Of a stretch of DNA of 64,000 nucleotides, positions 54,280 through 63,496 are shown piece after piece (positions within the stretch are counted from its first letter, which is position 1; every line of letters begins with the position of its first letter). A program made the position numbers and the translations under genes. This DNA comes from Chitinophagales bacterium (GTDB taxonomy: Bacteria > Bacteroidota > Bacteroidia > Chitinophagales > Saprospiraceae): contig JAFLBO010000001.1 in NCBI GenBank assembly GCA_017303475.1, positions 558,001 to 622,000 on the forward strand. Direction: 5' to 3'. The notes beneath the pieces were generated by a model, which saw only the letters and a list, made by a program, of their open reading frames with translations, searched no databases and was not told the origin of the DNA.

Positions 54280-55353
54280 ATGTCCATTCACCAACGCACA
54301 AAATCACTATCAGTAAGAGGTGAGGCCCTGGCAGATACATTTTTTCAGCTCAAGGTTTTGAACGGAAAAGAGCTCAGTGAACTTCAATTTCAACCATTTC
54401 AGGAAAAAATCAGGTTGGCCGGTTTCGATACCCTGAAACCTGCCCAACTGGATATTTTTCAGGTGAACGTAGGCAAACTGTGCAACCAAACCTGCGCGCA
54501 TTGCCACGTAGACGCCGGCCCAGACAAGAAACAGGAAAATATGTCCAGAGAAACCATGCAGCTGTGCTTGGACATTCTTTCCCGCTACAACATACCTACC
54601 GTAGATATTACCGGAGGCGCACCTGAAATGAACCCGAATTTCCGGTGGTTTGTAGAAGAATGCACTCAAATGGGCATCAAGGTAATGAATCGCTGCAACC
54701 TCACCATCGTTCAGGCCAATCCTAAATACGCTGATTTGCCGGAATGGTTTGCCAAACACGGAGTGCATATCGTGTCCTCCCTACCCTATTTCAGCAAATC
54801 CAGAACAGATGCGCAACGCGGAGACGGCGTCTATGAGGACTCCATCAAAACCCTGCTGCAACTGAATGAGGTGGGATATGGCAAGGAAGGAAGCGGTTTG
54901 CAATTGGATCTCGTGTACAACCCATCCGGAGCGTTTTTGCCCTCAGCCCAGGCCGGTTTGGAAAGAGAATTTAAAAGTCAGCTCAAGCGCAAACACGATA
55001 TATCATTCAATAGGTTGTATGCCATCACCAATATGCCCATTAGTAGGTTTTTGGAGTACTTGCTGGAATCTGACAATTATGAGAGTTATATGACTCAATT
55101 GGTTAATGCCTTTAATCCGGCTGCGGTAAATGGAGTAATGTGTCGAAATACCATTTCTGTAAGTTGGGATGGGTATTTGTATGATTGTGATTTCAACCAA
55201 ATGCTCAATTTGAAGGTTGACGCACCTGGCTCTGTCCATGTCAGTCAGTTTAATTTGGATAAACTCAGGGAACGAAACATTGTGCTCAATCAGCATTGTT
55301 ATGGTTGTACGGCAGGTGCGGGCTCTTCTTGTGGCGGCGAAGTAGTTAATTAA
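54280..55353 (+). CDS. arsS: Radical SAM enzyme, arsenosugar biosynthesis ArsS-like
   Basis: 357 residues. The N-terminal radical SAM motif is CNQTCAHCH (C-x3-C-x2-C); a TGGAPE motif follows. The C-terminal domain (DUF3641-like) ends HCYGCTAGAGSSCGG, where some relatives place selenocysteine. ArsS is proposed to transform an adenosyl/arsenical product of ArsM into arsenosugar precursors. No arsM is in the window. Assignment of family is firm; the physiological product is inferred. Confidence 0.85.
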   Translation: MSIHQRTKSLSVRGEALADTFFQLKVLNGKELSELQFQPFQEKIRLAGFDTLKPAQLDIFQVNVGKLCNQTCAHCHVDAGPDKKQENMSRETMQLCLDILSRYNIPTVDITGGAPEMNPNFRWFVEECTQMGIKVMNRCNLTIVQANPKYADLPEWFAKHGVHIVSSLPYFSKSRTDAQRGDGVYEDSIKTLLQLNEVGYGKEGSGLQLDLVYNPSGAFLPSAQAGLEREFKSQLKRKHDISFNRLYAITNMPISRFLEYLLESDNYESYMTQLVNAFNPAAVNGVMCRNTISVSWDGYLYDCDFNQMLNLKVDAPGSVHVSQFNLDKLRERNIVLNQHCYGCTAGAGSSCGGEVVN

Positions 55354-55395
55354 ACACAAAAAGTTATTTTATTTCATTGTTAAAACTTTTTGTTG

Positions 55396-55403
55396 TATAT
55401 TTG
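55396..55403 (+). promoter_or_regulatory. Promoter -7 box of the zinc-ribbon gene
   Basis: TATATTTG, 42 bases before the ATG. TTG at 55377-55379 gives a 16-base spacer. Confidence 0.5.
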
Positions 55404-55444
55404 CAGGACAAACCAATGATTCCATTGGTGGTTAAGTTAACGAT

Positions 55445-56431
55445 ATGTCCATGCATCTTTGTCCAAACTGTGCTGCCGATATTATTCCCGGCTCCAAATT
55501 TTGCAATCGCTGCGGGGATAAAATAGTTGAACGCACCAAGGCCTGTCCTGCCTGCCAGGAGGAAAGCCCTCTTGCATCTGTTTTTTGCCATCATTGCGGC
55601 TTTCATTTTGAGGGAAAGAAACGTGGCTCAGAGCGTCGCTATGAGCCCGTTTATTACCTGGATTTTGACCCTGATACTCTTACTGAACAAGTTAAAGCCT
55701 TGTTTTTCAGAAGTTTACGTCGACGGGTAGAGGAAGAGCATAATCCGGATAAGTACAGTGATTATGTAGAGCGCTTTTACCAATCCAGATTCAGGGAGAT
55801 TTATGAACTCCGGGCAGAACAAATTGCAGAAGATGCCTTGATTCAATGGGAGCGCTTTGGATCAGAGGGGTTGCCCGAAATTGACCAGCGAATAGACCGG
55901 TCATTTGAAGGTCTGCTGGATTTTTTCATTATCCAGTATTGTCCTGATTTGAATGGGGTCTTGTTGCCGCCAGCCATCCTAAAATACGAGAAATCCCAGT
56001 CAGGCAAAACCGACATGGCGGTTATGATCCGTGATTTTCTGGATTTTGATCATGAGCAGGAGGTATTCTACTTTGATTTCATCACTATGCGGCAGGATCT
56101 GCTTTCCAATGCCTGCAAGAGCTTCTTATTTGCGGAGAGAATGGAAAAGGTCTACTTCATTTGTGATCTCTCCCTCAAAGGAACCTGCAAAGAAGGTTTT
56201 GCCCTTACAGACAAAGGCATCTACTGGCGCGCACCTTTTGATAAGGCCAGAAAATGTTATTACCAGGAACTCAAGGAGGTGAAGAGGCAAAAGGACTGGA
56301 TTACGATAAACGGCCACTTTTTTACCGCAAATCCTTCCTTAAACCTGAAACTTTTTAAACTTTTAAAAAAGCTTAAAGGCTGGAAACCCATATCAACCAG
56401 ACAAAAAGAAGCGGCTGATGCAGAGTTTTGA
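55445..56431 (+). CDS. Double zinc-ribbon protein of unknown function
   Basis: 328 residues. Two zinc ribbons at the N-terminus: CPNC...CNRC (about 6-24) and CPAC...CHHC (about 34-52). A helical middle (about 70-210) contains YSDYVERFYQSRFREIYELRAE. The C-terminus (about 245-315) has FALTDKGIYWRAPFDKARKCYYQEL, a PH-like pattern found in DUF-type domains that bind membranes or proteins. No signal. Own promoter; followed by tRNA-His. Confidence 0.7.
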   Translation: MSMHLCPNCAADIIPGSKFCNRCGDKIVERTKACPACQEESPLASVFCHHCGFHFEGKKRGSERRYEPVYYLDFDPDTLTEQVKALFFRSLRRRVEEEHNPDKYSDYVERFYQSRFREIYELRAEQIAEDALIQWERFGSEGLPEIDQRIDRSFEGLLDFFIIQYCPDLNGVLLPPAILKYEKSQSGKTDMAVMIRDFLDFDHEQEVFYFDFITMRQDLLSNACKSFLFAERMEKVYFICDLSLKGTCKEGFALTDKGIYWRAPFDKARKCYYQELKEVKRQKDWITINGHFFTANPSLNLKLFKLLKKLKGWKPISTRQKEAADAEF

Positions 56432-56485
56432 AACTTTTTAAAATTTTCCCTGGTTTAATAGTTGATTAATTTCCCGCAGGCCTAT

Positions 56486-56493
56486 TATCTTTG
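56486..56493 (+). promoter_or_regulatory. tRNA-His promoter -7 box
   Basis: TATCTTTG with TTG at 56462-56464, 21-base spacer. Confidence 0.7.
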
Positions 56494-56510
56494 CAGCCGC
56501 TTAAGCAAAT

Positions 56511-56585
<75 letters not shown>

Positions 56586-56591
56586 CTAAAG

Positions 56592-56625
56592 AAAAAAGGC
56601 GTTGCGAATCTCGCAGCGCCTTTTT
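56592..56625 (+). terminator. Terminator of tRNA-His
   Basis: GGCGTTGCG and CGCAGCGCC form a 9-bp stem, loop AATCT, A-run before and T5 after; may also serve the convergent DUF1573 gene. Confidence 0.88.
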
Positions 56626-56653
56626 CTTTTTATCCATACTTAGAAAGAATCAA

Positions 56654-57133
56654 TCAACCTTTTACAGGGTTGATAATCCCTTTAAGGGTGATTTTTGTTT
56701 GGTTAGGGTATGTATTGGCCGTAACCGTGATCATTTTCTTCGTCTCTCCATCCTTGCCTTTTCCAGAGGTGTCAAACTTGGCTTTAATTTCTCCAGTACC
56801 ACCAGGTGGAATAGGCTCTTCCGGCCATTCCGGCACTGTACAACCGCAGGATGACTTGCAATTCAAAATAGTCAACGGGATTTTACCTGTATTGGTAAAT
56901 CGGAAAACATGGTTCACCTCATCGCCTTCGTTGACAGTTCCGAAATAAAACTCCTTTTCGTCAAACACAATGCGGGCTAGTTGATTGGTATCTGTTGGAA
57001 AATTGGCCGAGGCCGGATTCCGGATCAGCTCACTGTTAGGACCACCTTTCTGGTCTTGTGAAACATTGGCGTCGCTTTGGCAAGATACCCAAGTCAAAGC
57101 AAGCGAAAACAAACAAATGACAAAATATTTCAT
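56654..57133 (-). CDS. DUF1573 family lipoprotein
   Basis: 159 residues; lipobox ALTWVSCQ with Cys18. The mature Ig-like domain has FDEKEFYFGTVNEGDEVNHV, FRFTNTGKIPLTILNCKSSCGCTVPEWPE and PPGGTGEIKAKFDTSGK, the family hallmark. Second DUF1573 member after 24567. Envelope lipoprotein, role unknown. Ends close to the tRNA-His terminator. Confidence 0.87.
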   Translation of the reverse strand: MKYFVICLFSLALTWVSCQSDANVSQDQKGGPNSELIRNPASANFPTDTNQLARIVFDEKEFYFGTVNEGDEVNHVFRFTNTGKIPLTILNCKSSCGCTVPEWPEEPIPPGGTGEIKAKFDTSGKGKDGETKKMITVTANTYPNQTKITLKGIINPVKG

Positions 57134-57199
57134 ATTTTCAGATTGAAAAGTACTGCCTACAGATATTGTGCAGAATCAGGGCGACAAAGATATGATGCC

Positions 57200-57207
57200 T
57201 ACCTTTG
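57200..57207 (+). promoter_or_regulatory. aroK promoter -7 box
   Basis: TACCTTTG about 28 bases before the aroK ATG. Confidence 0.55.
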
Positions 57208-57234
57208 TGCGTTATCCTTAACGCAGTAAACAAA

Positions 57235-57768
57235 ATGCAAACCCGTCGCCACCTGTTTTTAATCGGCTTTATGGGCTGTGGCAAATCATACTGGGGCAGA
57301 AAACTCGCTGAGTCCCTCGGCGCCCCATTTATAGACCTAGACGAGCTGATCGTGGCCATGGTTGGCAAATCCATTCCTGAAATTTTTACTTCCGAAGGCG
57401 AAGTCGCCTTTCGCAAATACGAGACGCAGGCGTTGCATGAGTTGGAAGAATTGTCTACTCCAACCATCATTGCCGCTGGAGGAGGAACCCCCTGTTTTGG
57501 CACCAACATGGCAATTATGCAAGATTTGGGCCATACTGTTTACCTCCAAACCGCTCCTCCCTTGCTTTTAGAGCGATTAATGCCAGAACGCGAACAGCGG
57601 CCCTTGCTGGCAGCACTGGAACATGAAGACATGCAAGCTTTTTTATCAGAAAGGCTTGTACTGCGGGAGCCTTTTTACTTGCAGGCTGCTTATGTGCTGC
57701 AACAATTGAATGGAAACGAAAATTTGTTGCCTGAATTGACCCGTATATTTCAAACACCGCCTTTATGA
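57235..57768 (+). CDS. aroK: Shikimate kinase
   Basis: 177 residues from ATG 57235; the frame opens at 57205, inside the promoter region, and is rejected. Phosphorylates shikimate with ATP in the chorismate pathway. Walker A is GFMGCGKS (Gly11-Ser18); DLDELI and SEGEVAFRKYE (shikimate-binding Arg) and AAGGGTPC (Walker B-like) follow; LID RQ(R)PLL is seen in EQRPLLAAL. The last 6 bases overlap the end of recQ. Confidence 0.95.
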   Translation: MQTRRHLFLIGFMGCGKSYWGRKLAESLGAPFIDLDELIVAMVGKSIPEIFTSEGEVAFRKYETQALHELEELSTPTIIAAGGGTPCFGTNMAIMQDLGHTVYLQTAPPLLLERLMPEREQRPLLAALEHEDMQAFLSERLVLREPFYLQAAYVLQQLNGNENLLPELTRIFQTPPL

Positions 57769-59655
57769 AATCTTGCCCTGTTCGTTGGCGGTCAGCTTGC
57801 CTTCACTCAACAAATAATTGAGCACCTGAGTTACCAGTTCGTGGCGTTTAGGGGCAAATGCCTGCAATATTTCATCCAGGGTTAGGGCTTCATGTTTAAG
57901 CAGGTCTTTGATTTTCTTTTCATAAGCGGTAAAATGCTCGCCTGTTCCAACTGGCTTGTGCCTGCCGGTACAAACATCACAAATGCCACAAGCCGGGCTT
58001 TCCGGCTCACCAAAATAGTTGAGCAATTGCTGACTGCGACACAAACGATCTTCAGCAAAACGAATAGCCTGATCCAGCCGCTCCTCTGCCCGTTTTTTGC
58101 GCAGTTGAAAGGCCTCTAAATCTATGGTCAGGTTTTCTGCTGCTACTCTTTCACGTAAAAAGGTTAATTGTGGCTTTTCTGATTTGGGTTCATATACCAA
58201 AATTTCATCCCGGTGTGCCGCCTGAAGCACCTTAACCACTGCCTCTTTGGGTAGATTAGCGTACTTGGCAATCAATGATTCGCTGATATCCACAAAATCA
58301 GATTGCATACCAGGGTAAGCTCTCAACAGGGTTTTGATGACTGTATCGGCGGCTTTATTCCGCAATTGATAATCATAAATACCTTCCCGGGAAGCTTTTA
58401 TGACCACTCTTGCAGGCGCAGCCGCTGCCTCACTCATTGCTATCCATCCTTCCAGTTCCAGCACCCGAAGTGCTGAATGGGTAGCGGGTTGCTCCAACTT
58501 GTACGTTTGGCAAAAATGTGCCAGTTCAAAGTCGAAACTCTCACCTAAACCTGCTCCAATAGCCAGCTGGGTATAGCTTCCAAGCGCCTGATACACTTGC
58601 CGGATTTTCTCCATCGGTGGGAAAGCAGCTTGTAATTGATAACGCAAATTAGCGCCATCTGAAGGGGTATACAACAAGGTCGCATAGGATTTTTGCCCAT
58701 CCCGACCTCCCCTGCCAGCCTCCTGGAAATAACCTTCCAAAGTATCTGGCAACTGCAAATGCACCACAATTCGCACATCCGGCTTGTCTATACCCATACC
58801 AAAAGCATTGGTACATACAATAATCCGTACTTTCCCGGCCAACCAGGCATCCTGTCGAGCATTTCGTTCCTCTGGCAACAAACCGGCATGGTAATAATCT
58901 GCACTTATCCGGTGTTGTTGCAGGAAATGAGCCACTTCCTTGGTTTCGCCTCTGCTCCTGACGTAAACAATTCCTGTTCCTGGAACCCTTTGTAATATAT
59001 CCAGCAACTTATCCCGTTTTCGATCCTCATAAAGCACCGAGTAGGACAAATTTTTTCGCAAAAAACTCTGCCTAAAGACATTTTTTGCCTTAAACGCCAA
59101 CTTTTCCTGAATATCCGTCAACACCTCGCTGGTCGCTGTGGCAGTCAGGGCAAGTATAGGTGTTCGTGGAATCAAGGGCCGCAAGGATGCAATTTGTAAA
59201 TAAGGAGGCCTGAAATCATAGCCCCATTGACTGATACAATGCGCCTCATCTACAGCCAACAGGCAGACCTTCATTCGCTTAATCCGTTCCAGGGCCATTG
59301 GTGTTTTTAAGCGCTCAGGGCTCAGATACAGGAATTTATACTGGCCGTTACAGGCATTCTCAAAAATGATATCAATTTGCCGGTGGCTCATGCCAGAGAA
59401 AATGGCGGCTGCAGGTATACCCCGCTTATCCAGATTTTGCACCTGATCTTTCATCAGCGCAATGAGCGGCGAAACAACCAGGCAAATGCCTTCCATGCAC
59501 AATGCAGGCACCTGAAAGCAGATGCTTTTGCCCCCTCCGGTAGGCAATAATGCCAGGCTGTCCTTTCCATCCAGCACAGACTGAATGATCTCTTCCTGCA
59601 AAGGCCGGAAGGCATCAAATCCCCAGTACTGTTTCAATATGGACTTTGGCGACAT
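57763..59655 (-). CDS. recQ: ATP-dependent DNA helicase, RecQ family
   Basis: 630 residues. N-terminal SF2 helicase core: LPTGGGKSICFQVPAL (Walker A), DEAHCISQWGYDF (motif II), ALTATAT (III), GIVYVRSR and AGLLPEERNARQ, then GMGIDKPDVRIVVH and QEAGRGGRDGQ. The RQC zinc module is C-RSQQLLNYF...CGICDVC (about 545-570). No HRDC domain; the C-terminus ends in a winged-helix-like segment. DNA repair and recombination. Follows two envelope genes on the same strand. Confidence 0.95.
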   Translation of the reverse strand: MSPKSILKQYWGFDAFRPLQEEIIQSVLDGKDSLALLPTGGGKSICFQVPALCMEGICLVVSPLIALMKDQVQNLDKRGIPAAAIFSGMSHRQIDIIFENACNGQYKFLYLSPERLKTPMALERIKRMKVCLLAVDEAHCISQWGYDFRPPYLQIASLRPLIPRTPILALTATATSEVLTDIQEKLAFKAKNVFRQSFLRKNLSYSVLYEDRKRDKLLDILQRVPGTGIVYVRSRGETKEVAHFLQQHRISADYYHAGLLPEERNARQDAWLAGKVRIIVCTNAFGMGIDKPDVRIVVHLQLPDTLEGYFQEAGRGGRDGQKSYATLLYTPSDGANLRYQLQAAFPPMEKIRQVYQALGSYTQLAIGAGLGESFDFELAHFCQTYKLEQPATHSALRVLELEGWIAMSEAAAAPARVVIKASREGIYDYQLRNKAADTVIKTLLRAYPGMQSDFVDISESLIAKYANLPKEAVVKVLQAAHRDEILVYEPKSEKPQLTFLRERVAAENLTIDLEAFQLRKKRAEERLDQAIRFAEDRLCRSQQLLNYFGEPESPACGICDVCTGRHKPVGTGEHFTAYEKKIKDLLKHEALTLDEILQAFAPKRHELVTQVLNYLLSEGKLTANEQGKIS

Positions 59656-59674
59656 ACCTCTAAAGCGGATCTGG

Positions 59675-60637
59675 CTAAAACCTGCGCACTGATTCTATAA
59701 TGTACAGTGGACGGTTTTTAATCTCACTGTAAATATTGGAAAGATAAATGGACATTACGTACAGAATAAGGCAGGTAAGGGCAAAAAACACCGACATCAG
59801 TACCACCAAAAACGCCCAACCGGACAAACTCTCCACGTGTTCGCCGAAGATATCAACGCTGGTGAATTTTACTTTTACCGCATTAAAAATAGCCACGCCT
59901 GCCACCAATACAGAAAATAGGAAGATCCACAATAACAAACTGCGCAGAAAAGTGGTGAAACTCGTAACCGCTACCAAAGCTGTGCGCACTTGTTCAGAAA
60001 ATCCCGCAGAAGGGTCTGGATGCAAAGGCTCCTGCACCTGGATGCTGGTATTGTTGTATCCAACCAGGGCATAATTGGCTTTCAGGTACCTGCTGTTTTC
60101 CCGCAAACGCAACAACGAATTTAGCGCCCGTCGACTGATTAACCGGGAATGATGCGCCCATGGATCTATACGCAGAGCAGAATAACGCTGAAGGATGAAA
60201 TAAAAGAGTTTGTACAACAACCGTTGTGCCAGTGGCAGGCGACGTTGTTTGGCTCGCAGATAGACTATGTCATAGCCATCTTGTGCCAACTCCCACATTT
60301 CAGTGATCAATTTCGGTTTTTGGGTAAAATCAAACTCAAAAACAGCGGTATAATCACCATTTGCCCGGTCAAGTCCGGCTAAAATTGCATTATCACGATT
60401 AACCGGAGCGCTTAATTGAAGCAGGAATATGTTTTTTCTGACAGATTCAGGCAATGGCATGATGGCCGAAGCTATAGCTCCCTGATCGCAGCCATTATTG
60501 ACCAAAACAAACTCAAAATGACTGAACTGGGCTTCCATTTCCGCATACAAAAGTGTGAGCCACTCTGGCAGCAGCCTTAGATCGTACTGCATTTGCAGCA
60601 CACCCACAACAGAAACAAAAGATTGACGAACAGCCAT
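59675..60637 (-). CDS. GT2-family glycosyltransferase with two C-terminal helices
   Basis: 320 residues. Residues 1-225 form a GT-A fold: FVLVNNGCDQG, the acidic EFDFTQKPKLI (where most relatives have DADLQDPP), then a long arm domain. Two hydrophobic helices at about 235-300 anchor it, as in DPM1/GtrB-type polyprenyl-phosphate sugar transferases. It would move a sugar to a lipid carrier or cell-wall acceptor. Adjacent to recQ (20 bases) and a thioesterase (16 bases). Confidence 0.78.
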   Translation of the reverse strand: MAVRQSFVSVVGVLQMQYDLRLLPEWLTLLYAEMEAQFSHFEFVLVNNGCDQGAIASAIMPLPESVRKNIFLLQLSAPVNRDNAILAGLDRANGDYTAVFEFDFTQKPKLITEMWELAQDGYDIVYLRAKQRRLPLAQRLLYKLFYFILQRYSALRIDPWAHHSRLISRRALNSLLRLRENSRYLKANYALVGYNNTSIQVQEPLHPDPSAGFSEQVRTALVAVTSFTTFLRSLLLWIFLFSVLVAGVAIFNAVKVKFTSVDIFGEHVESLSGWAFLVVLMSVFFALTCLILYVMSIYLSNIYSEIKNRPLYIIESVRRF

Positions 60638-60652
60638 GAAAGAGTCGGTGAC

Positions 60653-61201
60653 TTATAAATCAGTAAAGAACTGGCGCAACAATGTAGCGTCCTTGGGCTT
60701 TATTCTGCCTGAAAGGATCAGGCGAAGTTCTCGGCGACGCGCAGCGCTATCATAAAGTTGTTGTTCCTCGTTGGATAAAGGCAATACCGGTGGTACAGCC
60801 ACAGGATCCTTTTTCTTGTCGTCCAGCGCTACGAATGTGAAATAGGCATGATTACAACGACGTGGTTGCTGACCTTTGATGTTATTGGCGAATACCTCAA
60901 CATAAATTTCTACCGAGGTATTAAAAGCACGGGTCACGCTGGCTTCCAGGGTAATTACATCACCCAGATAAATGGGGTTCTGAAACGAGATATGATCCAC
61001 TGCAGCCGTTACTACATGTGCTTCACAGTGTTTGCCGGCACAAATAGCGCTTACAATATCCATCCAGCGCATGAGGTATCCACCCATCAGGTGACTCATG
61101 GGATTGGTGTCGTTCGGCATGATTAATTCTGTCATGACCGTTTTGCTCTCCGACACTTTTTTGGGTGTAAGGGTTCTGGGTTGAGCTGTAGTTTTTGCCA
61201 T
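60653..61201 (-). CDS. Acyl-CoA thioesterase, hotdog fold (YciA/BACH-like)
   Basis: 182 residues. The hotdog signature is MPNDTNPMSHLMGGYLMRWMD, with HISFQNPIYLGDVITLEASVTRAF and a C-terminal helical tail. It hydrolyses acyl-CoA; chain preference unknown. The Asn-x-x-G-x-L-M motif carries the catalytic helix. Likely operon with the GT2 gene downstream. Confidence 0.88.
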   Translation of the reverse strand: MAKTTAQPRTLTPKKVSESKTVMTELIMPNDTNPMSHLMGGYLMRWMDIVSAICAGKHCEAHVVTAAVDHISFQNPIYLGDVITLEASVTRAFNTSVEIYVEVFANNIKGQQPRRCNHAYFTFVALDDKKKDPVAVPPVLPLSNEEQQLYDSAARRRELRLILSGRIKPKDATLLRQFFTDL

Positions 61202-61231
61202 AGTACGTATGAATGCTCTCTTCCAAAGAAA

Positions 61232-63058
61232 TCAGAGAGACGCGTTTAAGGAGTCAAATTGTAATTTAGCCAGGCTTGAGTATGCTCCATCGGGCATGGC
61301 AGAGAGATCATCATGGGTGCCTTGCTCAATGATTTTACCATTTTCCAGCACATAAATACAATCCACCTCGCGGATAGTTGCCAGGCGGTGGGCAATAATA
61401 ATGCTGGTTCGGCCTTCCATTAGTCGGTTAAGTGCTTCCTGAACCACTTTTTCAGATTCAGCATCCAGCGAAGAAGTGGCTTCATCCAGGAGCAGGATGC
61501 TCGGATTGCGTAGTATAGCCCTGGCAATAGCAATGCGCTGGCGTTGGCCGCCGGAGAGTTTAATACCGCGTTCTCCTACTACCGTATCGAGCTTTTCCGG
61601 AAACATGGAAATAAAATCCCAGGCATTTGCCTGTCTGGCCGCTACCTCAATTTCAGCGTCGGTGGCATTGGGATTACCATAAAGAATATTCTCACGGATA
61701 GTACCCCCAAACAAGATAACTTCCTGAGGCACAATAGCAAAATTGTGCCGGTATGATTCCAGGTCGTAATCATAAATAGGACGTCCGTCCATCAGTATTT
61801 CACCAGATTGTGGGAAATGAAACTGCAACAGCAGCTGCATGATAGTAGATTTGCCAGCCCCGCTCTGGCCCACTATTGCTACTTTTTTGCCCGCCGGAAT
61901 ATTCAAACTCACCCCTTTCAATACTTCCACATCTTCCCGGGTTGGGTAACGGAAATGAATGTTTTCAAAAGAGATATTTCCCCTGAAACGACCCGCCTGA
62001 ACTCCACCACGAACCCTTTCTTCGGTTTCTGTAGGAGACTTTAGGATTTCCCTGATTCGTTCAGTTGCGCCAACGGCTCCAACAAGTTCTGTGTAAAAAT
62101 TGCCAAGACTGGCGATACTCCCCCCAATTACTGCCGTGTAGGTGATAAAAGCAATCAAATCACCACCCGTAAACTTGCCTGGTGTGCCGGGAGGCAAATG
62201 CGCGTCGACCTGCACCAGATGCATGCCGTACAAGATAACAAAGAAAAGAGCGCCAAACAGCATAGTGATGATAAACACAGCAAAAACGGCTCTGCCTTTG
62301 GCATACTGCATGGAAACCTGAACTACATCAGCATTGGATTTGCTGTACCGCAAACTCTCGAACAATTCATTGGTAAATGCTTTTACCGCATGAATGCTTT
62401 GCAGGGTTTCATCCAGAATGGTGTTAGACTCAGCCAGTTTTTCTTGTCGTTGCTTGGATAACTTGCGTACCCAGCGACCAAAAACCATAGCCCCGATGAC
62501 AATAACAGGGAAAGTGGCCAGCATAACCAAAGCAAGTTTATGCGACATCCACCAAAGCACGCCAATACCACCTACCAGGATGATAATCTGGCGAATAAAC
62601 TCTGCCAGAATAAAATAAAAGGTGTTGTAGAGCTTTTCGATGTCGTTGGTGAGTCGGCTAACCAGCTCACCTACCCTGCTTTTTTCGAAAAAAACAATAG
62701 GCAGAGAAATAAGTCTGCGGTAGAGCGCTACCCGGATATCGGCGGTGCCTCTTTCACTCACCTTTGCGAACATCATAACGCGCAGATAAGACACCACACC
62801 CTGAAAGGCAAGAATACCTATCAGCCACATGCCGATTTCCTTCAGATCCAGGTCTTGTGGTATATTCCCCTGGGCTACATCCAGGGAGCGACCAATCAAT
62901 GCCGGGAACACTAAAAATACAGAGCTACCGAGAAACAATAAAACTAGTCCAAGAACAAATTGCAACCTATAGGGTCGTATGTACTCGAATATCTTTAAAG
63001 CCTCACGAATACTCTCTTTACTAACTTTTTGGCGGGATTGTTCTTCAGATTTTTGCAT
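61232..63058 (-). CDS. ABC transporter, ATP-binding/permease half (MsbA-like)
   Basis: 608 residues; an N-terminal six-helix transmembrane domain (about 35-330), then nucleotide-binding domain: Walker A GQSGAGKST, Q-loop Q in IVPQEVILFGG, signature LSGGQRQRIAIARA, Walker B SILLLDEATSSLD, switch His in IIAHRLAT. As a homodimer it would export lipid or drug substrates from the inner membrane; lipid A flipping is a candidate. 31 bases upstream of the thioesterase. Confidence 0.93.
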   Translation of the reverse strand: MQKSEEQSRQKVSKESIREALKIFEYIRPYRLQFVLGLVLLFLGSSVFLVFPALIGRSLDVAQGNIPQDLDLKEIGMWLIGILAFQGVVSYLRVMMFAKVSERGTADIRVALYRRLISLPIVFFEKSRVGELVSRLTNDIEKLYNTFYFILAEFIRQIIILVGGIGVLWWMSHKLALVMLATFPVIVIGAMVFGRWVRKLSKQRQEKLAESNTILDETLQSIHAVKAFTNELFESLRYSKSNADVVQVSMQYAKGRAVFAVFIITMLFGALFFVILYGMHLVQVDAHLPPGTPGKFTGGDLIAFITYTAVIGGSIASLGNFYTELVGAVGATERIREILKSPTETEERVRGGVQAGRFRGNISFENIHFRYPTREDVEVLKGVSLNIPAGKKVAIVGQSGAGKSTIMQLLLQFHFPQSGEILMDGRPIYDYDLESYRHNFAIVPQEVILFGGTIRENILYGNPNATDAEIEVAARQANAWDFISMFPEKLDTVVGERGIKLSGGQRQRIAIARAILRNPSILLLDEATSSLDAESEKVVQEALNRLMEGRTSIIIAHRLATIREVDCIYVLENGKIIEQGTHDDLSAMPDGAYSSLAKLQFDSLNASL

Positions 63059-63138
63059 AACGGCCGCAAATTTCTATTTTTTATCCAGATTTTGCATGTA
63101 AAAGTTACGTAAAGATCGGGTTTAGGGCTTTCAGGTTT

Positions 63139-63146
63139 TACCTTTG
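63139..63146 (+). promoter_or_regulatory. Promoter -7 box, leaderless arrangement
   Basis: TACCTTTG followed by CCCC and the ATG at 63151. Confidence 0.6.
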
Positions 63147-63150
63147 CCCC

Positions 63151-63450
63151 ATGTATACGTTGTTAATTGCCATTGTAATCGGGCTGTTTCTTGCCATGTT
63201 GTTTGTAAATCTCTACTTTCGGGCCAAGGTGCTGAAGGTATATGGCGTGCTGGTTCGGAACAAAGTTGAGTTTGGGGCGGCTCACATTTTCAATCGCCAA
63301 AAACTGGAGGAGGAAATTTTACCCAAATACCCTCAGTTTCGAAACGAAATAGAAACATTTGTCACCCACATGCGCTATTCCATTCGGATGGCCTCTGTGC
63401 TGCTGTTACTCATCACAGCTTTTGGCGCTATTTTAATGTACTATCGTTAA
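63151..63450 (+). CDS. Small membrane protein, two helices
   Basis: 99 residues: helix about 3-22 (LLIAIVIGLFLAMLFVNLYF), a basic soluble part with FRAKVLKVYG and FNRQKLEEEILPKYPQF, and a second helix about 78-96. Size and layout recall Bacteroidota hypothetical membrane proteins; no known function. Its promoter gives a near-leaderless mRNA. Confidence 0.7.
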   Translation: MYTLLIAIVIGLFLAMLFVNLYFRAKVLKVYGVLVRNKVEFGAAHIFNRQKLEEEILPKYPQFRNEIETFVTHMRYSIRMASVLLLLITAFGAILMYYR

Positions 63451-63496
63451 GAAGGCAGCTGTGTAAATAACATCCATTACCTTCGCCCGCCGATTC

